Notes under the pieces: model-generated
Seen by the model: only the letters and a program-made list of their open reading frames with translations
Database searches by the model: none
What the model was told of the DNA's origin: nothing
Translations under genes and position numbers: made by a program
NCBI RefSeq assembly: GCF_036898465.1
Contig: NZ_JARUMJ010000001.1
Coordinates: 4,464,001-4,528,000 of the forward strand
Origin: Streptomyces sp. B21-105
GTDB lineage: Bacteria; Actinomycetota; Actinomycetes; Streptomycetales; Streptomycetaceae
Length of the DNA stretch: 64,000 nt
Direction: 5' to 3'
Shown: in pieces, positions 36,056 through 45,700 of the stretch
Position numbering within the stretch: the stretch's first letter is position 1
How the letters are laid out: each line of letters starts with the position of its first letter

Positions 36056-37309
36056 TCACGCGCCCGCCGCCGCCCGCGCGGCGATGTCCGTACGGTGCTG
36101 GGAACCGTCGAGTCCGATGCGCGCGACCGCCCGGTACGCGCGCTCGCGCGCCTCACCGAGATCGGCGCCGGACGCGGTGACGGACAGCACGCGCCCGCCT
36201 GCGCTGACGACCGCGTCGCCGTCCTGCTTCGTCCCGGCATGCAGCACGTACGCGTGCGGGGCGTCCTCGGCGGCCACCTCGGCAAGGCCCGTGATGGGGT
36301 CGCCGGTGCGCGGGGCGTCCGGGTAGTTGTGCGAGGCGATGACGACGGTGACGGCCGCGTCGTCGCTCCAGCGCAGAGGCGGCAGGTCGGCGAGGTCGCC
36401 GGTGGCGGCGGCCTTCAGGACACCGGCCAGCGGCGTCCTCAGACGGGCCAGGACGACCTGCGTCTCGGGGTCCCCGAAGCGGGCGTTGAACTCGATGACG
36501 CGGACGCCGCGGCTGGTGATGGCGAGGCCCGCGTAGAGCAGCCCGGAGAACGGGGTGCCACGGCGGCGCATCTCGTCCACGGTCGGCTGCAGAACGGTCT
36601 CCATGACCTCGTCGACCAGCTTCGGATCGGCCCAGGACAGCGGCGAGTACGCGCCCATGCCGCCCGTGTTGGGACCCTCGTCGCCGTCGAGCGCGCGCTT
36701 GAAGTCCTGGGCGGGCTGGAGCGGGACGACGCTCACACCGTCGGTGACCGCGAAGAGGGAGACCTCCGGGCCGTCCAGGAACTCCTCGATGACGACGCGG
36801 TCGCAGGCAGCCGCGTGCGCCGCGGCGGCCTCCAGGTCGTCGGTGACGACGACGCCCTTGCCGGCCGCCAGACCGTCGTCCTTGACGACGTACGGCGCAC
36901 CGAACGCGTCCAGGGCCTCGGCCGCCTCCTCCGGGGTGGTGCAGACGTAGGAGCGGGCGGTCGGCACGCCGGCCGCCGCCATCACGTCCTTGGCGAACGC
37001 CTTGGAGCCCTCCAGCTGCGCGGCCTCCTTCGAGGGGCCGAAGACCGGGATGCCGGCCTCGCGCACGGCGTCGGCCACCCCGGCGACCAGGGGCGCCTCC
37101 GGGCCGACGACGACCAGTTCGGCGCCCAGCTCGACGGCCAGCGCCTGCACGGCCTCGCCGTCCAGGGCGTCGACCCGGTGCAGCTCGGCGACCTCGGCGA
37201 TGCCGGCGTTGCCGGGCGCGCAGTGCAGCGCGGTGACGGCGGGGTCGAGGGACAGGGAGCGGCACAGGGCGTGTTCGCGGGCGCCGCTGCCGATGACGAG
37301 GACGTTCAC
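36056..37309 (-). CDS. purD: phosphoribosylamine-glycine ligase PurD
   Basis: A 417-residue ATP-grasp enzyme making GAR from phosphoribosylamine, glycine and ATP (step 2 of IMP synthesis). The N terminus [15 protein letters not shown] is diagnostic; [11 protein letters not shown], the glycine-rich ATP-grasp loop [12 protein letters not shown] and RFGDPETQ follow. GTG 37309. It lies 90 nt after dnaX on the same strand. Confidence 0.97.
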   Translation of the reverse strand: MNVLVIGSGAREHALCRSLSLDPAVTALHCAPGNAGIAEVAELHRVDALDGEAVQALAVELGAELVVVGPEAPLVAGVADAVREAGIPVFGPSKEAAQLEGSKAFAKDVMAAAGVPTARSYVCTTPEEAAEALDAFGAPYVVKDDGLAAGKGVVVTDDLEAAAAHAAACDRVVIEEFLDGPEVSLFAVTDGVSVVPLQPAQDFKRALDGDEGPNTGGMGAYSPLSWADPKLVDEVMETVLQPTVDEMRRRGTPFSGLLYAGLAITSRGVRVIEFNARFGDPETQVVLARLRTPLAGVLKAAATGDLADLPPLRWSDDAAVTVVIASHNYPDAPRTGDPITGLAEVAAEDAPHAYVLHAGTKQDGDAVVSAGGRVLSVTASGADLGEARERAYRAVARIGLDGSQHRTDIAARAAAGA

Positions 37310-37401
37310 GGGGGTCAGCCTAACCGGCGGAGCCCGCGGCGTTTTGTGCGGGCTTCCGAAGAGCGGGGGAGTTCGGGCTTGTGCGTTCCTCCAGGATCCC
37401 G

Positions 37402-39786
37402 CTAGTCGTTGGTGAACTCCTCCACCACCGTCGCGCCAAGCTCGCGCACGATCAGTTCGTAACCCGAGAGGGCCGACTCGTTGAGGTCGGGGTCGTCGTC
37501 CTCCGGGGTGTCGTCCTCGGGGGCCACCGGCTCGGGAACGGCCGGGCGGGTCGGCGCGGGTCCGGCGGCGACGGACGCGGGGGCCGCCGCCGAGCCGGGC
37601 GCGGACGCCGGGCGAGCGGGACCGCCGGACGCGGCCGTCGCCGGCGCCGGCGACGCGGCCGCGGACATCGCCGCCGACCCTGGCGCACCGCCACCGCCAC
37701 CGCCGTAGCCTCCCGGACCGCCGGAGCCGCCGTGCCCGCCGGCGTTACCGGTGCCGCTGCTGCCGTAACCGCCCGGGGCGCCGCCGCCCCCTCCGCCGAA
37801 TCCGCCGCCGAACCCTCCACCGGGCGGGGGCGCCGAACCGCCGGACGGGTCGACGACGGCATCGATCTTCCACTGCACGTTGAACTGCTCGGACAGCGCC
37901 TGTCGCAGCACGTCCTCACTGCCGCTGCTCGCGAAGTTGTCCCGGGCGCCGGCGCTGACGAAGCCGATCTGCAGCGTCGTGCCGTCGAACCCGGCGACAT
38001 GGGCGTTCTGGCTCAGCAGGATCCACGTGAACCGACGGCGGTTCTTGACGGCGTCCAGGATGTTCGGCCAGAGCATCCGGGGGTCGGGACCGCCGGCGGG
38101 CACCGCGTACCCGGCGGGCGCGGCGCCCGCCGCGGGCTGCGCGACCGGGGCGGCCGGGGCGGGCGCCGCCGGTGCCGTCGGTGACGCCGGTGGGCGACCG
38201 CCGCCGGCGGGCGTGGCCGTGGGCCAGCCGCCGGGCCGGCGTCCGCTGCCCGCCGCGGTGGCGGTGGGCCAGGCGCCGGGGGCGGGCTGGACGGGAGCCT
38301 CCTCGACGGGCCGGCCGGCCGGAACCGCCGGAGCAGCGGGCTGGACGGCAGCAGGCGGCGGGGAGGCCTGAACGGGCGCCGCCCCCTGAGCGCCGGTCTC
38401 CGGCTCCTGAGGCTGCCCCTGCGCCGGCCCCTGGCCTCGTACGGCAGCGCGGGCCGCCGCGGCCCCGCCGCCGGGCGCGACGGGAGCCCCCGCGGCGACG
38501 GCGGGACCGCCGTGCACCTCGGGCCCCGGCACATATCCCATGGCGGGCATGGCAGGCATGGCAGACGCTGCAGGCATGGCAGACGCTGCAGGCATGGCCG
38601 GCACTGGCCCCGCCCCCACCCCCGCCTGCACACCGCGCTCGATGCGGTCGAGGCGGGCCATGACCGATCGTTCGTCCCCATAGGCGGCGGGCAGCATCAC
38701 GCGCGCGCAGATCAGCTCGAGCTGGAGCCGGGGCGAGGTCGCGCCGCGCATCTCCGTGAGGCCCTCGTTGACGAGGTCGGCGGCGCGGCTCAGCTCGGCG
38801 GCGCCGAAGACGCCGGCCTGGGCCTGCATACGCTCGATGACGTCGACCGGGGCGTCGATCAGCCCCTTCTCCGCCGCGTCCGGGACGGCGGCGAGGATGA
38901 CGAGGTCCCGCAACCGCTCCAGCAGGTCGGCGACGAACCGCCGCGGATCGTTGCCCCCCTCGATGATCCGGTCCACCACCTCGAAGGCGGCGGCCCCGTC
39001 GCCGGTGGCGAAGGCCTCGACGACGGAGTCGAGCAGCGAGCTCTCCGTGTACCCGAGGAGGGAGGTGGCCATGGCGTACGTCACACCGGCGTCAGCGGCG
39101 CCGGCCAGCAGCTGGTCCATGACGGACATGGAGTCACGCACCGACCCGGCGCCGGAGCGCACGACGAGCGGCAGCACGCCGTCCTCGACGGGAATGCCCT
39201 CCTGCCCGCACACCTCGCCGAGGTACTCCCGCAGGGTCCCCGGCGGCACGAGGCGGAACGGATAGTGGTGCGTACGGGACCGGATGGTCCCGATGACCTT
39301 CTCGGGCTCGGTGGTGGCGAAGATGAACTTCAGATGCTCCGGCGGCTCCTCGACGACCTTGAGGAGCGCGTTGAAACCGGCCGACGTGACCATGTGGGCC
39401 TCGTCGATGATGTAGATCTTGTAGCGGCTGCGGGCCGGTCCGAAGAAGGCCTTCTCCCGCAGGTCACGCGCGTCGTCCACACCGCCGTGCGAAGCGGCGT
39501 CGATCTCGATGACGTCGATGGATCCCGGCCCGTTCCTGGCCAGGTCCTTGCACGACTCGCACTCCCCGCACGGGGTCGGCGTGGGCCCCTGCTCGCAGTT
39601 CAGGCACCGGGCCAGGATCCGCGCGCTGGTCGTCTTCCCGCAGCCACGCGGCCCGCTGAACAGGTACGCGTGATTGACCCGGTTGTTCCGCAGCGCCTGC
39701 TGCAGCGGGTCAGTGACATGCTCCTGCCCGATGACCTCGGCGAACGACTCCGGGCGGTAGCGGCGGTACAGCGCGAGGGAAGACAC
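37402..39786 (-). CDS. dnaX: DNA polymerase III subunits gamma and tau
   Basis: A 794-residue clamp-loader ATPase. Walker [11 protein letters not shown] is at 44-53, a four-Cys zinc module at about 61-79 (CLNCEQ...CGECESC), Walker B IIDEAHM, sensor-1 ATTEP and the arginine-finger region follow. The C-terminal 400 residues include [10 protein letters not shown] repeats, Pro/Gly-rich linkers and a small DnaX-type domain before an acidic end. GTG 39786 gives the usual [13 protein letters not shown]; no Shine-Dalgarno sequence is seen and 5' context suggests a near-leaderless start. No clear slippery heptamer for gamma production was found. Confidence 0.95.
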   Translation of the reverse strand: MSSLALYRRYRPESFAEVIGQEHVTDPLQQALRNNRVNHAYLFSGPRGCGKTTSARILARCLNCEQGPTPTPCGECESCKDLARNGPGSIDVIEIDAASHGGVDDARDLREKAFFGPARSRYKIYIIDEAHMVTSAGFNALLKVVEEPPEHLKFIFATTEPEKVIGTIRSRTHHYPFRLVPPGTLREYLGEVCGQEGIPVEDGVLPLVVRSGAGSVRDSMSVMDQLLAGAADAGVTYAMATSLLGYTESSLLDSVVEAFATGDGAAAFEVVDRIIEGGNDPRRFVADLLERLRDLVILAAVPDAAEKGLIDAPVDVIERMQAQAGVFGAAELSRAADLVNEGLTEMRGATSPRLQLELICARVMLPAAYGDERSVMARLDRIERGVQAGVGAGPVPAMPAASAMPAASAMPAMPAMGYVPGPEVHGGPAVAAGAPVAPGGGAAAARAAVRGQGPAQGQPQEPETGAQGAAPVQASPPPAAVQPAAPAVPAGRPVEEAPVQPAPGAWPTATAAGSGRRPGGWPTATPAGGGRPPASPTAPAAPAPAAPVAQPAAGAAPAGYAVPAGGPDPRMLWPNILDAVKNRRRFTWILLSQNAHVAGFDGTTLQIGFVSAGARDNFASSGSEDVLRQALSEQFNVQWKIDAVVDPSGGSAPPPGGGFGGGFGGGGGGAPGGYGSSGTGNAGGHGGSGGPGGYGGGGGGAPGSAAMSAAASPAPATAASGGPARPASAPGSAAAPASVAAGPAPTRPAVPEPVAPEDDTPEDDDPDLNESALSGYELIVRELGATVVEEFTND

Positions 39787-39845
39787 ACATACGAGGTTAT
39801 AGGCGACCACTGACATCGGACCCACGCCCAGCCCCCGGAAAACGC

Positions 39846-39941
39846 AAGCGCCCCCCACGCACCCGCCAGAGCCGACCTACCCTTGCTGCCTTCCGGCCCT
39901 GGGGGAGTTCAGTCAGATAGCGCCGCGTGAGGGGCTTCGCA
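39846..39941 (-). ncRNA. ffs: signal recognition particle RNA (small bacterial type)
   Basis: On the minus strand the apical loop has the universal GGCCGGAAGGCAGCAAGG. A long stem closes it, from GCCCCTCACGC at the 5' side to GCGTGGGGGGC at the 3' side (39850-39860 with 39925-39935). The RNA pairs with Ffh to target membrane proteins. TTTT follows the 3' end. Exact ends are estimated to within about 5 nt. Confidence 0.9.
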
Positions 39942-40010
39942 CAGGCTACAGGATCTGAGCGGGGGGAACGAGTTCGCGAGCACTCCTCAACGTCTTGTAT
40001 TGTTTGCCGC

Positions 40011-40095
40011 GGAGGATTCGCCTAGTGGCCTAGGGCGCACGCTTGGAAAGCGTGTTGGGGGCAACCCCTCACGAGTTCGAATCTCGTATCCTCCG
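40011..40095 (+). tRNA. tRNA-Ser (anticodon GGA), integration site
   Basis: An 85-nt class II tRNA with acceptor GGAGGAT/ATCCTCC, anticodon loop TTGGAAA between CACGC and GCGTG, a long variable arm (TTGGGGGCAACCCCTC region), and T arm ACGAG-TTCGAAT-CTCGT. CCA is encoded at 40096-40098. Its 3' 54 nt recur twice downstream, so it is the attachment site of the mobile elements that follow. Confidence 0.96.
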
Positions 40096-40096
40096 C
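40043..40096 (+). repeat. att copy 1, within tRNA-Ser
   Basis: The 54 nt from the anticodon loop to the tRNA 3' end match 56104-56157 (50/54) and 62910-62963 (50/54). The four differences are confined to the variable arm. Confidence 0.93.
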
Positions 40097-40120
40097 CAGT
40101 GCCTCACCGGGCACGATGTC

Positions 40121-40152
40121 GAAGGGCTCCACCGTTCGCGGTGGGGCCCTTC
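40121..40152 (+). terminator. terminator of tRNA-Ser
   Basis: Stem GAAGGGCTCCACCG / CGGTGGGGCCCTTC with loop TTCG. The same hairpin, with one base changed, occurs at 62988-63019 beyond the last att copy. Confidence 0.85.
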
Positions 40153-40160
40153 GTCGTGTC

Positions 40161-41444
40161 TCAGACCTCGTTGTCCTGGTTTTTGTCCACAGCGGGTGTC
40201 TCCGGAGTTCCCCAGATGGCTTCGGCGATCTTCCGGGCGACGTCCTTCAGCATGGCGTCCGGCACATGCAGGTACCTCGCTCGCATGCTGTCGGACGTGC
40301 CCGGCTCCCACCCCATGATCTGATCAATGACGCGTGCCGGGACACCGAGCAGCATGAGCACGGTGGCGGCCGTGTGCCGGGCGTCGTGCAGCCGGGCGTT
40401 CCGGACCCCCGCGTCTTCGAGCAGGCGCTTCCAGTCGTGGTAGTCCGTGTTCGGGCTCAAAGGGCCACCCAGGGGCTTCGCGAACACGTAGTCCGACTCG
40501 GTCCACAGGTCGCCGGCCGCCTTACGCTCGCGCTCTTGCGTCTCGGCGTGGGCACGGAGCATGGCGACCAGGGGGCCCGGCAGGGGCACGGCGCGGCGAC
40601 CGGCGCGGGACTTGGTGTTCTTGGTCTCGCGCCGCACCTGCACCTTGGCCGGGCAGTACCCCGCCTTCCGGCCGCACGGTGAGGCTTCCGGGCATCCGTG
40701 CTCGTACCGGGGGCGCAGACGGTTCCGGCGCAGCTTCAAATACTCGTTATCCAGGTCGACGTCAGACCAGCGCAGTCCGAGCGTTTCGCCCTGCCGCAAT
40801 CCGAGCGCCAGCGCCAGCATCCAACGGGCCGTGTTCCGGCGCTTGTTGGCTTCGAGCAGCAGGCACTGAACCTCTTCCACGGAGTAGGGCTCAACCTCTG
40901 ATTCGTCCTCTTCCATCCGGGGCGGCTTGGCCAACGCGGCAGCGTTCTTGGCCGCATAGCCACGCCGTACAGCCTCCCCGAGGGCAGTACGGGCGGTGCG
41001 GTGAGCCTGGTGAGCAGTACCAGCCTTGCGCGCTCCGTTGGCCTGCATACGGCGATACAGGCTCTCCAGGTGCTCAGGCTGCAAGCGGTCAAGGCGGTGC
41101 TTCCCGATACCGGGCACGAGGTGAACCCGAACGGCCACCTCGTAGCCGTCGTACGTGTTCTCGCTGACGGTCGGCTTGGCGATGTTCTCGACCCAGTGCT
41201 GAAGCCACTTCTCAACCGTCCACACCTTGCCGGGCTGTTGCGCCGAACCCGCGTCGCGCTGCTTCTCCAGCTTCTTGACTTCCTCGACCAGGTCCTCGCG
41301 CGTCTTGCGCGTGAGGTGTCGGCGGTAGGGCTCCCCGTTGTCCTTGTAGCCCATCGGTACACGGGCGTGCCAACGCTCGTCTTTCCCGAAGTAGATCGCG
41401 GATTCGCCGTTGGCGCGGCGGGTGCCCTTCTTCTTCTCTGCCAC
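40161..41444 (-). CDS. int: tyrosine site-specific integrase
   Basis: A 427-residue tyrosine recombinase catalysing insertion into tRNA-Ser. An arm-binding N terminus (to about 60) and a SAM-like core-binding domain (about 75-190) lead into the catalytic domain. Catalytic Arg is in LGLRQGETLGLRW, then HDARHTAATVLMLLG (HxxR type) and a nucleophile Tyr in SMRARYLHVP. GTG 41444 follows AGGAG. The stop codon is 65 nt from the tRNA, as expected for an element-borne integrase beside its att site. A hairpin element (41467-41523) lies in its leader. Confidence 0.95.
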   Translation of the reverse strand: MAEKKKGTRRANGESAIYFGKDERWHARVPMGYKDNGEPYRRHLTRKTREDLVEEVKKLEKQRDAGSAQQPGKVWTVEKWLQHWVENIAKPTVSENTYDGYEVAVRVHLVPGIGKHRLDRLQPEHLESLYRRMQANGARKAGTAHQAHRTARTALGEAVRRGYAAKNAAALAKPPRMEEDESEVEPYSVEEVQCLLLEANKRRNTARWMLALALGLRQGETLGLRWSDVDLDNEYLKLRRNRLRPRYEHGCPEASPCGRKAGYCPAKVQVRRETKNTKSRAGRRAVPLPGPLVAMLRAHAETQERERKAAGDLWTESDYVFAKPLGGPLSPNTDYHDWKRLLEDAGVRNARLHDARHTAATVLMLLGVPARVIDQIMGWEPGTSDSMRARYLHVPDAMLKDVARKIAEAIWGTPETPAVDKNQDNEV

Positions 41445-41466
41445 AGGCAGGCTCCTGTTTCTTGGT

Positions 41467-41523
41467 GTCGGGATGGAGACCGGGGCGGCGGGCTGTCCTG
41501 TCCGGGAGTGCCGCCGCACCGGG
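41467..41523 (-). repeat. dispersed hairpin element, copy 1
   Basis: This GC-rich stem with loop CACTCCCGGACAGGACAGC lies between the xis stop codon and the int start codon. The same loop occurs at 45634-45695 and 51785-51839 in the same orientation, each time just upstream of a minus-strand start codon. It could be an RNA regulatory element in the int leader. Confidence 0.85.
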
Positions 41524-41528
41524 CGTGG

Positions 41529-41756
41529 TCAAGCGGCTCGTTTGGCCGCGCGTCGGCGAGCGAGGTATTCGGCGGGTGCGTCTGCGGGGACGCGACGGAG
41601 ACGACCGATGTCGATGGACTCCAGTTCGCCGGTGCGGATGAGTGCGAAGCACGTGGTGCGCCCGATGCGGAGTCGGCGGGCGGCTTCTTCGACGGTGAGG
41701 AGAACCAACGTGGCGTCGTCGTCGGCGGGGGGCGCGAGGGTGCCGTGTTCGTCCAA
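41529..41756 (-). CDS. xis: excisionase-family DNA-binding protein
   Basis: A 75-residue winged helix-turn-helix protein (VLLTVEEAARRLRIGRTTCFALIRTGELESIDIGRLRRVP) of the MerR/excisionase type that would bend att DNA and favour excision. It lies directly upstream of int on the same strand, as in other AICEs. Its upstream region holds nested inverted repeats. Confidence 0.9.
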   Translation of the reverse strand: MDEHGTLAPPADDDATLVLLTVEEAARRLRIGRTTCFALIRTGELESIDIGRLRRVPADAPAEYLARRRAAKRAA

Positions 41757-42093
41757 GGCTCACTCCTGTGGGGCTGAGTTCATGGGCAAGTGCCGCCGCA
41801 CAAACCGCAAAATCCGCAGAAAAGTCGGGGAGGGTTGCTGACCTGCGGTGATGTGGTGTGCGGGCGGTGGCGGACAGTGCTCCGCAGAAACCCGCGATAT
41901 TCCGCAAAAATCAGGGGCGGCCAGTGACCGGCCCCGGTGGGTGGGGTGGTGCTCGGTTTTTTGCGGAATATCGCGGGATTGTGCGACGGGCCCCGGCCAG
42001 GATGGGGCGAGGGCCGCGTCGCAGGTCAGCGGGGGCGTCCAGGGTTATTGCGGATTTCGCGGTTTGTGCGGGAGGGGTCTGCGCGGGTAGGGG
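41757..42093. promoter_or_regulatory. xis-rep intergenic region with nested inverted repeats
   Basis: The 337 nt hold two concentric inverted repeats with related sequence. An outer 23-nt pair is at 41796-41818 and 42049-42071 (22/23 complementary), and an inner, perfect 20-nt pair at 41891-41910 and 41958-41977. Both contain GCGGAxxTxxCGCGG-like cores. The region is upstream of xis-int and downstream of rep. It could be the replication origin or an operator of the xis-int promoter. Confidence 0.75.
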
Positions 42094-43656
42094 TCACCGG
42101 CCGCCGTGGCGCAGGGACGGGTGGGCGGCGAGGCGGGGGGCCGGCGGGCGTCCGCGCTTGCCGGTGCGCTCCGGCTGGTAGGACCGCAGATAGCCGTGGT
42201 CTTCCAAGAGCGCGAGGGCCGGTTCGAGATCCGCGACGGTGGGGACCTCGCTGCGGGACAGAACGGTGAAGACATCCCGTCGGCTGACGTCCTCCCATCC
42301 GTTGTCCCGCAGCGCTTCCAGCACGCTGCGGGCGCGAGACAGGACCGGGTCGGCGCCCATGACGTCGAACACGGCGAGGGCGTGAGCGGTGTAGTACTCC
42401 CCCAGCTCGATCGCCGCGTCCATGGTGGCGGCGGTGACCGGGTGGGCGTAACCGTTGCCACCGTGTTCGGCGAGGTGCAGCAGCGCGGCCATGCGAGCGG
42501 TCGCCCCGGCGAGTTTGCCGGCCCAGTTGGAGATGTGGCCCAGCTTGCCGCCACGTGCCTTGAGCTGCGGTTCGATGCGCTGCTGATAGGCGATCAGGGC
42601 CGCGTCAGCTTCCGGGGTGAGCTGGATGACGGCCGGGTCGGTCCACTCCGCCAGGGACAGGGTGAGGTCGATGACCCGGGCGGTGTAGGTGGCGGCCGTC
42701 TGTTCCGGGACGGGATCGGTGATGATCTGGCGTTCACCGACCGTGGAGGCGGGGAGGGAGTACAGGAACCGGGCCAGCAGTCCGCGCCCCTCGAACCCCT
42801 TCACCTTCCCGATGTCGCGCAGCACGTCCGGCTGGACGGCGAGGCCGATGGTCAGGGCGGGGGCGTCGATGTACTCGCGGCGGGTCTGCCGGTTCACCCG
42901 CAACCGGTCCCCGGCATGGCCTTTCAGGAAGACTTCCATGTTGGGGGCGCCGGAGTAGCGGCCGGCGATGATGTCGAAGATGCCGCCCTCGGCACTCATC
43001 ACCGACAGCCGGCCGCCCTGCTCCGCCATGAGCGAGGTGACCGTCTCGGGGGTGGAATCGTCCGCCAACAGGACCGGTTCGGCGGGGACAGTGAGCGTGC
43101 CGGCCGTCTGCGCCAGACCGACGGCCGTGGCCACCATCTCCTGCCGCTTGTCGCTGTCGGCGGACGCGGCCTTGGCGGCGGCCTTGTCCGCCGCTTCCTT
43201 GGCCAACCGCGCCGTCAGCTCCGCCTCGACAATGACCGGCTGCATCGCGGTCTTGAGCTGTTTCTCCGCCTCGTACAGCGGGTTGGTCAGAAGCGCAAAG
43301 ACGGCCGACTTTCGGTTGGCGGGCGGGAGCGCCACCACCGTGAAGAGGTTGGTGGGCTCACGCCAGTTGCCGCGCACGTGGACCACCGACCGGCCGCCGG
43401 CGGCCGTGGCGAGCACGGCGAGGGCGACCGATCCGGCGAGGTCCACCGGGGTCTGCGTCTCCTCCGCGACAGCCGCCACGTACTCCCCCAGCCAAGCGGG
43501 AAGGACGTGGGCGGGGAACGTCGGACGCTCGCGGCGGCCGGTGAGGGGGATGGGGTCTTCCCACACGTCCGGTGCCGTGTCGTCCTCGCCGGGCGGGTCT
43601 TCCAGGGTGGGCAGTCCGGCCCACAGGTCGGGACTGTCCACAGGCTGTGGAGTCAT
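42094..43656 (-). CDS. DUF3987 (YfjI-like) replication-associated protein
   Basis: A 520-residue protein of the DUF3987 family that AICEs carry next to a primase-polymerase; the pair is thought to start element replication. The N-terminal half has a P-loop-like segment with altered residues (VALPPANRKSAVF) and the pattern VMSAEGGIFDIIAGRYSG typical of the family. The C-terminal part (about 380-520) looks winged-helix-like. GGGAGGG precedes ATG 43656, which overlaps the upstream gene by 4 nt. Confidence 0.8.
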   Translation of the reverse strand: MTPQPVDSPDLWAGLPTLEDPPGEDDTAPDVWEDPIPLTGRRERPTFPAHVLPAWLGEYVAAVAEETQTPVDLAGSVALAVLATAAGGRSVVHVRGNWREPTNLFTVVALPPANRKSAVFALLTNPLYEAEKQLKTAMQPVIVEAELTARLAKEAADKAAAKAASADSDKRQEMVATAVGLAQTAGTLTVPAEPVLLADDSTPETVTSLMAEQGGRLSVMSAEGGIFDIIAGRYSGAPNMEVFLKGHAGDRLRVNRQTRREYIDAPALTIGLAVQPDVLRDIGKVKGFEGRGLLARFLYSLPASTVGERQIITDPVPEQTAATYTARVIDLTLSLAEWTDPAVIQLTPEADAALIAYQQRIEPQLKARGGKLGHISNWAGKLAGATARMAALLHLAEHGGNGYAHPVTAATMDAAIELGEYYTAHALAVFDVMGADPVLSRARSVLEALRDNGWEDVSRRDVFTVLSRSEVPTVADLEPALALLEDHGYLRSYQPERTGKRGRPPAPRLAAHPSLRHGGR

Positions 43657-43973
43657 GAGGCGGCCCTCCCTTCGGTGGTGGTGTGGGGGCAGATGCCGAC
43701 AATGACGCGGGCTTGCAGAGCGATGACGGCGGCGCGGCCCCGGGCACGTTCGTGCTCCCCGCAGGCACAGAGCCAGTCCGCGACCGGTACGCCCTGGCAC
43801 CGGATCTGCAACCCCGGGGTGATGCCGGTGACGGTGACCGTCTGCGGGTCAGAGCCAACGGCAGAAAGGACGCCCTTGCGGGCGACGCCCTTCGGTTCGC
43901 CCACGGTCGGCCGTAGCGGGCCCTGTCCGGCGCCCTGAGGGTCGTTCGAGGGGGTTCGGGATGCTTTGCTCAT
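43653..43973 (-). CDS. small AICE protein with a possible zinc site
   Basis: A 106-residue hypothetical protein between the two replication genes, overlapping both by 4 nt. It has C-x(9)-C-x-C pattern residues (IRCQGVPVADWLCACGEHER) and a late CPH that may bind zinc. No known family is recognized; coupling suggests a replication role. Confidence 0.7.
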   Translation of the reverse strand: MSKASRTPSNDPQGAGQGPLRPTVGEPKGVARKGVLSAVGSDPQTVTVTGITPGLQIRCQGVPVADWLCACGEHERARGRAAVIALQARVIVGICPHTTTEGRAAS

Positions 43974-44854
43974 GCCGCACGCCCGGAAGTCGCCTCAAGG
44001 CCGTTGGCGACCGCACGGCGGGCGTAGGGCTCGGGGACGCCCACGGCGACGGCGGCGGCCACGACCGCGTCCCCGAGTACGGCCAGTCCGCACGGTCCCG
44101 GACAGGCGGTGTGTTGGGCGGCGAGGAACCGCGCGACACCGAACGCCTGTGATCCGGCGCCGGATTCGGTGCGGGCCCGTACGAGGGCGAGGCCGCGTTC
44201 GAGACCGGTGCGGACGTAGCGCTCGGTGTGGCGGCACCCGGTGGCCACCGACCGGTCCCACGGGGTGCGGGTCGGAAGGGAAGAGGCCACCTCCCCCGGG
44301 GCGGGGGTGGTGTCTTCCTTCACCAGCAGGGCGCGCACGGCCGCCGGGAGGACGGTCATGCGGCTGGTTCCGGGTCCGAGCCAACGGGCGTACTGCATGA
44401 GCGACTTGACGTCGACACCGGGCCGGACCGCGTTCGCGGACGGCATGGCGCCCCGGTAGAGCCAGTGCTCACCGCGCGTCGTCGACACGACGCGGGTCGC
44501 GGGCAGGCTCTCGTGGGCCCATGCGACGGCCGCCGCGTTGTCCAGGTCGACGACCGTCAGCCCCGCCCCGCCGGGGTGGTAGGCGACGGTCACCGCCTCA
44601 CGCCATACCGGCGCCCACAGGGGCGAGGTGAGGACGTGCGGGTCGGTGGTCGCGGCGGCCCACGCGTGGCACGGCGCCGGGCACCGGCAGGGGCCCGGCG
44701 TCTTCATGTTCGGCCGTCCGCCGCACCGGGGCGGGGTGCCCGCGCAGGTGCGGCAGTTGCCGAACGGGACCTTGCCCGCCCGCAGAGGCAGGACCGGGAC
44801 ACCGGCCGCCGCGAGGGCGAGGGCAACCCGCAGGACTTCGGGCGTCGCGCTCAT
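43970..44854 (-). CDS. bifunctional DNA primase/polymerase (prim-pol)
   Basis: A 294-residue protein with an N-terminal archaeo-eukaryotic-type prim-pol domain: ALALAAAGVPVLPLRAGKVPFG, then a Cys-rich insert (CRTCAGTPPRCGG...CRCPAPCHAW), and the catalytic TVVDLDN and STTRGEHW(LY). It should make primers for element replication. The C-terminal 90 residues are helical. ATG 44854 overlaps the methyltransferase stop codon by 4 nt. Confidence 0.85.
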   Translation of the reverse strand: MSATPEVLRVALALAAAGVPVLPLRAGKVPFGNCRTCAGTPPRCGGRPNMKTPGPCRCPAPCHAWAAATTDPHVLTSPLWAPVWREAVTVAYHPGGAGLTVVDLDNAAAVAWAHESLPATRVVSTTRGEHWLYRGAMPSANAVRPGVDVKSLMQYARWLGPGTSRMTVLPAAVRALLVKEDTTPAPGEVASSLPTRTPWDRSVATGCRHTERYVRTGLERGLALVRARTESGAGSQAFGVARFLAAQHTACPGPCGLAVLGDAVVAAAVAVGVPEPYARRAVANGLEATSGRAA

Positions 44855-45609
44855 GCCGCCGCTCCTGACGTCGCCGTGGCGGCGAGGCAGGCAGCACCGA
44901 TGAACTCGGTGTAGGCGGGCGGGATCGCCTCCGTCAGTTCCTCGCGCACGTCGGTCCACGTGATACCCATGGCCGTCTGGAGTTCCGCCACGGACGGCTT
45001 GCCGCCGCCGTTGCCGTACGCCGCGACGTACGGGCCGTCGTAGAAACGGCCGTGCCGGTAACCGCGTACGCGGCCCCGGTGCGGGACGTGCGCCGGCCGC
45101 GCGGCCGTCCATCCGCCCAACTCGAAGTTGCGATGCCGAATGACCCCGAGACCGAACATCTCGCCGCACAGCGTCAAGTCCTTGCGGATCTCCGCGCGGC
45201 CGTTGGGTTGCTCGATCACGTACGGCAGGCCGGTCCGTTCCAACAGTTCGCGGACGGGGGCGACCAGGTCGACGTGTGCGCGGCCCCATCCCTGTGAGGC
45301 GTTGGTGCCGACGGTCAGGGCGCATCCGTGCTGGCACGGCGGGGACGCGTGGACGAACGCGTAGCGGCGGATCTCGCCGGAGGTGATCAGATGGGCGAGG
45401 TAGGCGAGGGCGTCACCCCGGTGGTAGGGGAAGGGGTAGTTGGGGCGGTCGGCGATGTCGCAGCCATCCACCGCGAACCCGGCGCGGTGGTAGCCCATGG
45501 CGGCACCACCGGCACACGAGAACAGATCCAACAGACGCGGCCGGGGCACTCGCCCCGTTCGGGTGGCAGGCCCCAAGGGGCCCTCGCCGAAAACGCACAG
45601 TTCGGTCAT
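44851..45609 (-). CDS. DNA C5-cytosine methyltransferase-like protein
   Basis: A 252-residue methyltransferase. Motif I LLDLFSCAGGAAMGY (SAM binding) is near residue 28, the catalytic motif IV ASPPCQ at about 90, and YVIEQPNGRAE at about 130. It is shorter than typical Dcm enzymes, with a small target-recognition region. No restriction endonuclease is seen nearby, so it may protect the element from host restriction or mark its own replication DNA. AGGAG precedes ATG 45609. Confidence 0.85.
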   Translation of the reverse strand: MTELCVFGEGPLGPATRTGRVPRPRLLDLFSCAGGAAMGYHRAGFAVDGCDIADRPNYPFPYHRGDALAYLAHLITSGEIRRYAFVHASPPCQHGCALTVGTNASQGWGRAHVDLVAPVRELLERTGLPYVIEQPNGRAEIRKDLTLCGEMFGLGVIRHRNFELGGWTAARPAHVPHRGRVRGYRHGRFYDGPYVAAYGNGGGKPSVAELQTAMGITWTDVREELTEAIPPAYTEFIGAACLAATATSGAAA

Positions 45610-45633
45610 GCTGTAGGTCTCCTGTTCTGCTAC

Positions 45634-45695
45634 GTCGGGATAGGGAGACCGTGGGCGGCGGGCTGTCCTTGTCCGGGAGTGCCGCCGCCCACGGG
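45634..45695 (-). repeat. dispersed hairpin element, copy 2
   Basis: It has a 13-bp perfect stem (CCGTGGGCGGCGG with its complement) around the same conserved loop as copy 1 (one extra A). The stem bases differ from copies 1 and 3 on both arms, so pairing is preserved. It lies in the leader of the methyltransferase/prim-pol/rep operon. Confidence 0.9.
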
Positions 45696-45700
45696 CGTAG

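Noticed and set aside
37402..38700. Programmed frameshift site in dnaX
   Set aside because: No A-rich slippery heptamer with a following hairpin was visible; the C-terminal part is simply Pro/Gly-rich.
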